Origin: Pseudomonas sp. G2-4
Lineage (GTDB): Bacteria; Pseudomonadota; Gammaproteobacteria; Pseudomonadales; Pseudomonadaceae
Direction: 5' to 3'
Assembly: GCF_030064125.1 (NCBI RefSeq)
Contig: NZ_CP125957.1
Location: forward strand, 5,388,501-5,452,500
DNA length: 64,000 nucleotides
This document shows positions 47,900-55,348 of this stretch, piece by piece; the stretch's first letter is position 1, and every line of letters starts with the position of its first letter. Below the pieces are notes generated by a model, which had not been told where the DNA came from, searched no databases, and saw nothing but the letters and a program-made list of their open reading frames with translations. A program made the translations under genes and the position numbers.

Positions 47900-49963
47900 T
47901 CAAGTCAATAGATGCCCTGGATCGATCTCCGGGGCAACCCCAATCAGCCCTACCTCCCCGTCGGGCGCAAAGATCATGTCGTCCTCTTCAAGGTTTTCCC
48001 GCCAGTCCCCGACAAGCGCGATCTGGAACCAGTGGCCTTGTGCGTCCGCTTCCGCATCCTTTAGATAAGTGCGGTCCAGTTCCTTGTTGTAAACCATCCC
48101 CAGCGTAGTGCCCGTTCCATCTCCGAAGCCGGTATAGCCCAAGGTCGATACATCGATCTTGTCGTCAACCGTAAAACCTTCGATAAGGTCGGCAAAGCTC
48201 TGGTTGTCAGTACGGTAGCTGTCCTCGGTAGACGTATAGCGGAAGACGTCGTCGTTTTGATGGTTATCTGTCCACAACGAGATGTCGCTTCTATCCCCGC
48301 CGTTGAGGCGGTCGGCGCCTGCCCCGCCAATGATGACATCAGCCCCGGCACCGCCGTTGATACGGTCATTGCCGTCCAGGCCATGGATGATTTCCGACAA
48401 GGCAGAACCGGTAATCGTATCGTTGGCAGAGGTACCTTCAACAGTGGGCGCGGTGAACACCAGGTTGGTGCCGTCCAGTTGCCCCACCAGATTGCCGTCC
48501 AAGGCCAGTTCAAACCGTTGCCCGGAGGCGTCCGCGTCGTAGCTCTTGAGGTAGGTGCGAGTGCCGTCTGCGCTGGCCATCACGGCCAAGGTGCCGTCAT
48601 GACCATCGCCAATGCCGGTGAAGCCCAGGGCAATCAGGTCGATGCGGTCTTGAGAGGCGTCGAAGTCCTGGATCCGGTCGCTGTTGTTTTGCGTGGCGGT
48701 GCGGAAACTGTCGCTCAGATCGCTAAAGCGGAAGATGTCCGCGCCAGCGCCACCTTGCAGAAGATCACGCCCGCCGTTGCCTTGGAGCACGTCGTCACCC
48801 GCCAAGCCGTGGATGACTTCGGCGGCATCGGTACCCTGCAAGATTTCTTCTCCCGCATACCCGTCCACATGGAGCTTGCCGTCCTGACTGCCGAAACTGG
48901 AATCCACACTGCCATCCGCGTTCAAGCGGATGACGCTGAAATCCCCATTGCTCGTGCCGGCAGCCAGGATCTTGCCATCGCCTTGTACCGTCAGAGCCAC
49001 AGGCGTGTCAGCCTCGAAGGTCACTGTGCCATTGGAGCCAAAGCGGGTATCAAAGGAGCCGTCGGCGTTAAGCCGCGCGACAGTCGCCAAGGTATCGCCT
49101 TCGCCATGGCCCATCACGATGATCTTGCCGTCAGCCTGCACGGTGACCACTGAATCTTCGCCAAAACCCATGGCGCCGCTCAAGTAGAGGACTCCGTCAT
49201 CACCGAACTGAGTGTCTGGCTGGCCGTCGGGGTTGAAGCGCTGCAGGGCGTACGTCGGATCACCCGCGCCAGCGGCATTGTATGCAGCCCCGACTACAAC
49301 ACTTCCATCTGCCTGCACCGCAGTAGAAATCCCGCCGTTGTAGTAGGCGTCTGCGGGAATCTTGACGGTCAGCACGCCATTGTCGCCAAAGCCATCGACG
49401 AACGTGCCGTCATTGCCGATCCGGGTCACTGTGGCCTGGTCAAACCCGCGGGCGCTGACTTGGAATGTGCCATCCGTATTGGCCGTCAGGTCGATGTCCT
49501 TGAAGTCATGGCTGATGTCGACCGTAATAGCGCCGTTTTGGCCAAAGGTCGCATCGCGTGTCCCGTCGCTGTTGAAGCGCTCCACCTGTACGCCGGTGTC
49601 CAGCGCTATAGCGATAAGCACCTTGCCATCGGGCTGCACCGCCGTCAGCTCGTAGCGCGACGCTGGGGCTATGGCGGCAGGTATGCTGTCGACGCCACCT
49701 TCATGGAAGCTGGTGTCCAGGCTACCGTCCGCGTTCAGGCGGATAACGGAATGGTTCTGTTCGTAGCCGTAGCTTTCCTCGCCTGGCGCCCCGGGATATC
49801 CCCATGCCAGGTACTCGGTATAGCCGCCGACCAGTATCTTGCCGTCGGGTTGGATAACGATGCTCTGGTTATCATCGAACTGGCCGGTGAGGTCGACCTG
49901 GACAGTGCCCGGGCTGGTCCTCACGGTATGGGTATTTGCCATCGTGCTGTCGGTGGTTGCCAT
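47900..49963 (-). CDS. Delta-60 repeat and RTX calcium-binding secreted protein
   Basis: A 687-residue protein without a Sec signal. The N-terminal ~370 residues contain about six delta-60 repeats (pattern LNADGSxDxxFGxxG paired with VQPDGKILVxG), predicted to form a beta-propeller. Two RTX blocks follow: GLAGDDVLQGNGGRDLLQGG near residue 385 and GLDGNDRINGGAGADVIIGG near 530. Each is followed by a serralysin-type C-terminal module (FRFSDLSDSFRT...). RTX proteins bind Ca2+ outside the cell and are exported by type I systems through a C-terminal signal. No type I secretion genes are in the window. Start at 49963 with AAAGGAT upstream. Confidence 0.88.
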   Translation of the reverse strand: MATTDSTMANTHTVRTSPGTVQVDLTGQFDDNQSIVIQPDGKILVGGYTEYLAWGYPGAPGEESYGYEQNHSVIRLNADGSLDTSFHEGGVDSIPAAIAPASRYELTAVQPDGKVLIAIALDTGVQVERFNSDGTRDATFGQNGAITVDISHDFKDIDLTANTDGTFQVSARGFDQATVTRIGNDGTFVDGFGDNGVLTVKIPADAYYNGGISTAVQADGSVVVGAAYNAAGAGDPTYALQRFNPDGQPDTQFGDDGVLYLSGAMGFGEDSVVTVQADGKIIVMGHGEGDTLATVARLNADGSFDTRFGSNGTVTFEADTPVALTVQGDGKILAAGTSNGDFSVIRLNADGSVDSSFGSQDGKLHVDGYAGEEILQGTDAAEVIHGLAGDDVLQGNGGRDLLQGGAGADIFRFSDLSDSFRTATQNNSDRIQDFDASQDRIDLIALGFTGIGDGHDGTLAVMASADGTRTYLKSYDADASGQRFELALDGNLVGQLDGTNLVFTAPTVEGTSANDTITGSALSEIIHGLDGNDRINGGAGADVIIGGAGADRLNGGDRSDISLWTDNHQNDDVFRYTSTEDSYRTDNQSFADLIEGFTVDDKIDVSTLGYTGFGDGTGTTLGMVYNKELDRTYLKDAEADAQGHWFQIALVGDWRENLEEDDMIFAPDGEVGLIGVAPEIDPGHLLT

Positions 49964-50365
49964 GGGTTAATCCTTTAACGGGTGCTGGATTCGTCACTTT
50001 AGTAGAGCGATAAGGATTCGCACGGCGCCCCATCGTTGGCACGAGCAGAGACCGACCGGTGGTTTGTCAGGGGTTTTAGGTTTGTGTGTATATCCGTTGC
50101 TGCGGTAACGGCTGCTTAGGGTTCCGCCCTGACGGCGGGTCACTTTCGAAAAGCGCGAAAGTAACCAAAGCGCTTCTGCCCCACCACTTGGTGCCTCGCT
50201 AGGGCTCGGCATGCCCGAACGTAGGCATTGCTCCGTGGGCCGCCGCGAAGGGCCATCCATGGCCCAGCGCGGCTATCCCGGCATCCATGCCGGGATGCCC
50301 ACTGCGCAATACCTACGTTCGGCCAGCGTGGTTAATGGGGCGCCGAGATCGAGATCAAGATCCAA

Positions 50366-50404
50366 AGCAGAGCAGAGCAGAGCAGAGCAGAGCAGAGCAG
50401 AGCA
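50366..50404. repeat. Pentanucleotide microsatellite (AGCAG, 7 copies)
   Basis: Seven perfect AGCAG units (50366-50400) plus a partial one occupy the position held by the AGATCA run in copy 1. A short AGATC-GAGATCAAGATC remnant precedes them. Confidence 0.95.
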
Positions 50405-50439
50405 AAAGCAGGAAACCTCCAGCATCTTTGTAGCTGAAC

Positions 50440-50606
50440 CACCGCTATCGCGAGCAAGCTCGCTCCCACATGGGTTTGTGGGTGCTCACAGCATTTGGAC
50501 ACGACACAAAAAACTGTGGGAGCGAGCTTGCTCGCGATGAGGCCAGCCCATTCAACATCTCCATTGACAGTGACATCGCCTTCGCGAGCAGGCTCGCTCC
50601 CACAGG
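50440..50606. repeat. REP triplet inside inverted-repeat element copy 2
   Basis: Three TGTGGGAGCGAGC-family REPs (near 50447, 50515 and 50580) have spacers nearly identical to those in copy 1. Confidence 0.85.
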
Positions 50607-50967
50607 GGAAACGCGGTCCCACCCCAACCAGGTCGGCTCTCAGGCCGCCTCGCGGCGGACGTTGATCTGGGGCGCCCCGTTAACCACGCTGGCCGAACGC
50701 AGGCATTGCGCAGTGGGCAACCCGGCATGGATGCCGGGTTAGCCGCGCTGGACCATGGATGGTCCTTCGCGGCGGGCCCACGGAGCAATGCCGGAGTGAG
50801 GGCATGCCGAGCCTAGGCGAGGCACCAAGTGGTGGGGCTAAAGCGTTTTGCTTACTTTTCGCCGGGCCGCGCAGGCTTCTCAAAAGTGAGCCGCTGTAAG
50901 AGCGGAACCGTCAGTGGCCGTTACCGCAGAAATGGATATACATACGAACCAAAAAATCCAAAACAAA

Positions 50968-51555
50968 CTAGAACAGATAGCCTATGTAAATCGCAGCGCC
51001 GCCACCGGCCTGCAAGCCAGCGTTCATGCCAGCCATGACCAATGCTCCCTTGGCCGACTTCGCCAACCGCTGGTTGACCAGCGTAGAAGCGATGAGCGAA
51101 GTCGCCGGGTTGGAACTCAATGCCATCGACAACGCCAGCAACTTGGGATCAAGCCCGAACAACAGCGCCGTGGCCGAACCACCGATACCCAGGCCCACCC
51201 CTACTTCGGTGTACATGCAAGGCCCGGTGATGTCGTCACTGGTCAGGTCACGACTGACCAACGCGTCGCTGACGAACACCTTGCCAGTGCTGGGAAAAGC
51301 CTCCGCCGCACCCGCGCCCCCCACGCTCTTACCCTTGATCTGGATATTGACCTTGCCGAAACGCGGCAGCCGCGCGCCAAATCCGGCACCCACCCCGACG
51401 CCGCCATAGCGGTAGCTGACGTCCTCGCCCTGGGGCGAACGCAGGATGATCGAACCGCCACTGCCCGCCACCATGACCACGGTCAGGCCACCGCCGCTGG
51501 CGGTCTGATACTGCCAGCGACTTTCATTGACCGGGATCGGGATGTTGTAGCTCAT
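50968..51555 (-). CDS. Glycine-rich hypothetical protein
   Basis: A 195-residue protein (MSYNIPIPVNESRWQYQTAS) that I do not recognise. It is rich in Gly, Ala and Ser, with amphipathic glycine stretches (VVMVAGSGGSII, YGGVGVGAGFGARLP, GVGLGIGGSATALLFG) suggesting beta-strands or membrane insertion. One short hydrophobic C-terminal region (AGMNAGLQAGGGAAIYIGYLF) may cross a membrane. There is no signal peptide. AAAGGAC lies 10 bases before ATG 51555. It starts 4 bases after the stop of the DUF3592 gene, so the two form an operon and may work together. Confidence 0.75.
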   Translation of the reverse strand: MSYNIPIPVNESRWQYQTASGGGLTVVMVAGSGGSIILRSPQGEDVSYRYGGVGVGAGFGARLPRFGKVNIQIKGKSVGGAGAAEAFPSTGKVFVSDALVSRDLTSDDITGPCMYTEVGVGLGIGGSATALLFGLDPKLLALSMALSSNPATSLIASTLVNQRLAKSAKGALVMAGMNAGLQAGGGAAIYIGYLF

Positions 51556-51559
51556 ACGT

Positions 51560-52003
51560 TTAAAGTCCTTTATGTGAATGAACCGCACCGCGACCGCGCT
51601 GACGGATAGCCTTTGCCAGACCGACAAGGGTGAACACCAGACCGATAAAACCCAGGACCCCGGAAGTGCCCCACAGCGCGGCCGAGTCATCGACGATGGC
51701 GCTGTTGGCCGGCTGTTCGGGGAGGTAATACACCTTCACAGGCTGATCCTGCTGATAGCCGAAGATGAAGCCGCCCTGGGGGTAGGAGATTTTTTCACCA
51801 CTGCCCGTGGTGAAGGCGATTTCAGGATGCGAACCACCGGCATTCAAGCGGCTGACGATGCCGTCGGCGGTCTGTGCGCGGTCGAGAAACTCGCGTCGGT
51901 CAAGGGTGAGATTGATGGCAATACTCAACAAGCCGATACCAATCAGGGCAAACAGCAGGCCCAGCAATATCTTCCCGATGCGTGACGGGGTGTGGTTAGC
52001 CAT
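51560..52003 (-). CDS. DUF3592 domain membrane protein
   Basis: A 147-residue protein with one N-terminal helix (about 12-33, ILLGLLFALIGIGLLSIAI), an extracytoplasmic SH3-like region (TADGIVSRL... VKVYYLPEQPANSAIVDD), and a second helix near residues 108-130. This is the normal DUF3592 layout. It starts at 52003 (MANHTPSRIGK). It is coupled to the glycine-rich gene downstream. Function unknown; some DUF3592 genes neighbour secreted-effector genes, but no such evidence exists here. Confidence 0.8.
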   Translation of the reverse strand: MANHTPSRIGKILLGLLFALIGIGLLSIAINLTLDRREFLDRAQTADGIVSRLNAGGSHPEIAFTTGSGEKISYPQGGFIFGYQQDQPVKVYYLPEQPANSAIVDDSAALWGTSGVLGFIGLVFTLVGLAKAIRQRGRGAVHSHKGL

Positions 52004-52143
52004 GGTTTGTCTCAGTGTTCGTCCATGAAGAGGGCCTTCAGGATAGCAAGAAGCGGCGCTCTGCCGCACCTCCAGAAAATCATTCCCGAAAATCCTACGA
52101 CGCCAGGAGAAGGCATCTCAGCGGTGAGTGGTGATAAACACCC

Positions 52144-52341
52144 TGATCGACTACCATGCCGACCGCCGGTTCCCCATGGGACTAATAGGGAATCCGAGAT
52201 GCCTCGCACGGTATCAAACGGAACTGCCCCCGCAACTGTAGGTGCTGAGCCTGCTCCTCAATGGCCACTGGGATCGCTCCCGGGAAGGCTGGAGCCAGGC
52301 GATGACGCATCAGTCAGGAGACCTGCCGGCCAAGTCAATCA
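52144..52341 (+). promoter_or_regulatory. Cobalamin riboswitch
   Basis: The B12-box elements are present: GGTTCC (52168), GGGAATCCG, GGAACTGCCCCCGCAACTGT (52220-52239), GGAGCCAGGCGAT, and ATCAGTCAGGAGACCTGCCG (52309-52328). TGATCGACT (52144-52152) pairs with AGTCAATCA (52333-52341) to close P1 with one mismatch. Downstream hairpins (TGTCC/GGACA and AGCAC-TTTT-GTGCT) may form the expression platform. It lies 144 bases before the importer start. Adenosylcobalamin binding would repress the ABC transporter genes. Confidence 0.95.
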
Positions 52342-52484
52342 CTAACCGGCGGGGTGTCCGGGAAGGACATCCTTGCGCTGCGCGTCACTGGGCTGATCAG
52401 CACTTTTGTGCTTTAGCGGCAGCGTTCGATGATGTGTTTTCCAGTCCGTCCCTGCTCCGTGTACGGTCCATTGGAGATTGCATC

Positions 52485-53498
52485 ATGCTGCTGCCCCGCC
52501 GTGTCGCCCTCGTCATCGCCCTGGGTCTGCCCACCCTCGCCCACGCGGCCCCGACTCAATACCCCCTGACCATCGCGAACTGCGGCAGCACGCTGACCTT
52601 TGAGCAACCGCCCAGTCGCGCCGTGACCATCGGCCAGGCCGGCACTGAAATGCTCTATGCCATGGGATTGAGCGACAAGGTGGTCGGTACTTCGCTCTGG
52701 TTCAACGATGTGAAGGTGAAATACCAGGCGCAGAACGGCAAGATCGAACGCCTGGCCGATAACGAGCCGAGCTTCGAGGCGGTGATCGGCAAACGTCCGC
52801 AACTGGTGGTGGCGGAACTGGAGTGGACGGTCGGACCGCAAGGCGTGGTGGGTACCCGCGAGCAGTTTCACGAACTGAAGATCCCAACTTACCTGATGCC
52901 CTCCGATTGCGAGGCCAAGGATAATCTGGTCGGTGCGGATGGCACGCGGTTGGAGGCGTTTCGCATCGACAGCATCTACAAGAGCATCAGCCAGTTGGCT
53001 GAAATCTTCGACGTGCAGGAACGTGGCCAGCAGTTGAACGCTCAACTCAAGGACAGCCTGGCGAAGTCTATCGCCACGGTGCAGGCCAAGGACCTCAAGC
53101 AGACGAGTGCGCTGTTCTGGTTCTCCAGCGCCAGTCTGGATATCGATCCCTATGTGGCTGGGCACAAGGGCGTTCCTGACTTCATGCTCAGTACCCTGGG
53201 CGTGCGTAACGTGATCGAGTCCGACGAGGAATGGCCGACCGTCGGCTGGGAAACCATCGCCAAGGCCAACCCGACCTTCCTGGTCATTGCCCGCATGGAC
53301 CGCCGACGCTTTCCGGCGGATGACCATGAAAAGAAGCTGCAATTCCTGCGCAGTGACCCGGTGACCCGCAATATGGACGCGGTGAAAAACAACCGCATCA
53401 TCATTCTCGACGCCATGGCCATGCAGGCCAGCATCAGAATGTTCGACGGCCTGGAATCCCTGGCGATGGCCATCAACGGCTACGACCTACCGAAATGA
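52485..53498 (+). CDS. BtuF-like ABC transporter substrate-binding protein
   Basis: A 337-residue periplasmic binding protein of the iron-siderophore/B12 family. A signal peptide (MLLPRRVALVIALGLPTLAHA) is followed by the class III binding fold (PSRAVTIGQAGTEMLYAMGLSDKVVG). The cobalamin riboswitch directly upstream indicates a corrinoid substrate, although this subgroup also includes haem and siderophore binders. ATG 52485 has TTGGAG upstream. The stop overlaps the permease start by 4 bases. Confidence 0.88.
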   Translation: MLLPRRVALVIALGLPTLAHAAPTQYPLTIANCGSTLTFEQPPSRAVTIGQAGTEMLYAMGLSDKVVGTSLWFNDVKVKYQAQNGKIERLADNEPSFEAVIGKRPQLVVAELEWTVGPQGVVGTREQFHELKIPTYLMPSDCEAKDNLVGADGTRLEAFRIDSIYKSISQLAEIFDVQERGQQLNAQLKDSLAKSIATVQAKDLKQTSALFWFSSASLDIDPYVAGHKGVPDFMLSTLGVRNVIESDEEWPTVGWETIAKANPTFLVIARMDRRRFPADDHEKKLQFLRSDPVTRNMDAVKNNRIIILDAMAMQASIRMFDGLESLAMAINGYDLPK

Positions 53499-54511
53499 CT
53501 GCGACGCTGATTCGAACGTTGCTGGCTTTGGTGACCTTGCTGCTGGCGGTGATTGCCGGTGTGGCCGTCGGTGAAACGAGTATTGAACCGAGCGTGGTGT
53601 TCCAGGTGCTGGCCAACAAACTGTGGGCCGCAGGTTATGCCCTCGACCCGATAGACGAAGGCATCGTCTGGAACTACCGCCTGACCCGCGCGCTGGTGGC
53701 AGCGGCCTGCGGTGCGGGCCTGGCGACCTGCGGGGTGATCCTGCAATCGCTGTTGCGTAACCCGTTGGCCGATCCCTACTTGCTCGGCATCTCCGCCGGC
53801 GCCTCGACAGGCGCGGTATTGGTGGCGCTGCTGGGCATTGGCGCGGAGCTGATTTCGTTGTCGGTCGGGGCCTTTATCGGGGCCGTTGCCGCGTTCGCCG
53901 TGGTCGTGTTGCTGGCCCGCGCCAGCCGCTCATCCGCAGGCACCGGGCAAATCATCCTGGCCGGGATTGCCGGCTCGCAGTTGTTCAATGCGCTCACCGC
54001 GTTTCTGATTACCAAGTCCGCCAGCTCTGAACAGGCGCGCGGCATCATGTTCTGGTTACTGGGAAATCTCAGTGGAGTACGTTGGCCATCGGTGTGGCTA
54101 TCGGTACCCGTGGCATTGATCGGTCTCGCGGTGTGCCTGTGGCACCGGCGGGCCCTGGACGCCTTTACCTTTGGCTCCGACTCCGCCGCCTCCCTTGGCA
54201 TTGCGGTACGCCGCGTGCAATTTCTGCTGATCAGCTGCGCGGCACTGGTGACCGCGGTGATGGTGTCGATTGTCGGCTCCATCGGTTTCGTCGGGTTGGT
54301 CATTCCCCATGCCGTGCGTTTGCTGCTGGGTACCCGGCATGCGCGCCTGTTGCCGGCGAGTGCGCTGGGGGGCGCCGTGTTCCTGATCGCCGCCGATATC
54401 TTCTCCCGGACACTGATCAAAGGCCAAGTGATCCCGGTCGGGGTCATCACTGCACTGGTGGGCGCTCCGGTGTTCGCGTTGATCCTGATCGGCAGGAGGA
54501 ATGCCCGATGA
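53495..54511 (+). CDS. BtuC-like FecCD family ABC permease
   Basis: A 338-residue inner-membrane permease with about ten helices. Family blocks are NYRLTRALVAAACGAGLATCGVILQ, RNPLADPYLLGISAGASTGAV and the coupling-loop region VGSIGFVGLVIPHAVRLLLG. It partners the preceding binding protein and following ATPase. ATGA overlaps join all three genes. The N-terminal start (MTATLIRTLLAL) gives the normal length. Confidence 0.93.
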   Translation: MTATLIRTLLALVTLLLAVIAGVAVGETSIEPSVVFQVLANKLWAAGYALDPIDEGIVWNYRLTRALVAAACGAGLATCGVILQSLLRNPLADPYLLGISAGASTGAVLVALLGIGAELISLSVGAFIGAVAAFAVVVLLARASRSSAGTGQIILAGIAGSQLFNALTAFLITKSASSEQARGIMFWLLGNLSGVRWPSVWLSVPVALIGLAVCLWHRRALDAFTFGSDSAASLGIAVRRVQFLLISCAALVTAVMVSIVGSIGFVGLVIPHAVRLLLGTRHARLLPASALGGAVFLIAADIFSRTLIKGQVIPVGVITALVGAPVFALILIGRRNAR

Positions 54512-55299
54512 ATGCCGTCACCTCTGCTATCGGCGAATCCGTGCTGAGTTGTTCCGGCCTCGGGTTCCGTGTGCGCGATGCCGAGTTGTTGCGCGATATC
54601 CACCTGGATATCCGCCGGGGTGAAACCCTGGGCCTCGTCGGCCCCAACGGTTCGGGAAAATCCACGCTGCTCAAACTGCTGGCGGGCGTGCGCGCCCCCA
54701 GCCGGGGCAATATTCACCTCAACAAACAGCCCCTCAAGACGCTGGCACGGCGAACCGTCGCGCAGACCCTGGCCGTGGTTGAGCAGCAGGCCGACACACT
54801 GGATGCGATCAGCGTGTTCGATGCGGTTGCCTTGGGCCGAACGCCCTGGTTGTCAGCCTTGAGTCCGTGGTCAAACGAAGACGCTGCCATCGTCCAGCAG
54901 GCGCTGTGGGACGTCGATGCAGTGCACTTGGAAAACCGTACCTGGCACAGCCTGTCCGGCGGTGAACGTCAGCGCGTTCATATCGCTCGAGCCCTGGCCC
55001 AACGCCCGCAGATTCTATTGCTGGACGAACCGACCAATCACTTGGATATCCAGCATCAGCTCGCCATCCTGAAAGTTGTACAGGCGCTACCTGTCACGAC
55101 GGTCATCGCCCTGCATGACCTGAATCAGGCGTTAACCTGTGATCGTCTGGCGGTACTGGAGCGGGGCCGGCTGGTGGCCCTTGGCAAACCACTGGAGGTA
55201 CTGACCCCGCAACGCTTGCAGGATACGTTCGGCGTGCATGCCCATTACCTGATCGACCCTTTCGACGGCGCGCAGATCCTGCGATTTCGTTCCGCGTGA
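54508..55299 (+). CDS. BtuD-like ABC transporter ATP-binding protein
   Basis: A 263-residue ATPase. Walker A is GPNGSGKST, the ABC signature LSGGERQRV, Walker B ILLLDEP, and the switch His lies in VIALHDLNQA. The start at ATG 54508 overlaps the permease stop (ATGA); the longer ORF from 54082 is out-of-frame permease sequence. It drives import by the BtuFC-like subunits. No TonB-dependent outer-membrane receptor gene is next to this cluster. Confidence 0.94.
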   Translation: MNAVTSAIGESVLSCSGLGFRVRDAELLRDIHLDIRRGETLGLVGPNGSGKSTLLKLLAGVRAPSRGNIHLNKQPLKTLARRTVAQTLAVVEQQADTLDAISVFDAVALGRTPWLSALSPWSNEDAAIVQQALWDVDAVHLENRTWHSLSGGERQRVHIARALAQRPQILLLDEPTNHLDIQHQLAILKVVQALPVTTVIALHDLNQALTCDRLAVLERGRLVALGKPLEVLTPQRLQDTFGVHAHYLIDPFDGAQILRFRSA

Positions 55300-55348
55300 C
55301 TGAATCCCGGGGTTCGGAAAAAAACGAACCCCATGGGAGTGCCGCGAT

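Larger units (their letters stand above)
50084..50945. repeat. Long inverted-repeat element, copy 2 (862 bp)
   Basis: Second copy of the element at 15183. Arms 50084-50343 and 50671-50945 start GTGTGTATATCCGTTGCTGC and end with its imperfect complement. Nested hairpins lie at 50250-50265, 50275-50296, 50719-50740 and 50750-50765. The centre holds a pentanucleotide run and the same three REPs as copy 1. The right arm has a local replacement (GCCGGGCCGCGCAGGC near 50860) not seen in the other arms. It fills the gene-free 49964-50967 interval. Confidence 0.9.

Noticed and set aside
55305..55332. Terminator-like hairpin after the ABC transporter ATPase gene
   Set aside because: GGGGTTCG/CGAACCCC has an A-rich loop but no U-tract after the stem on either strand, so it is not called as a terminator.
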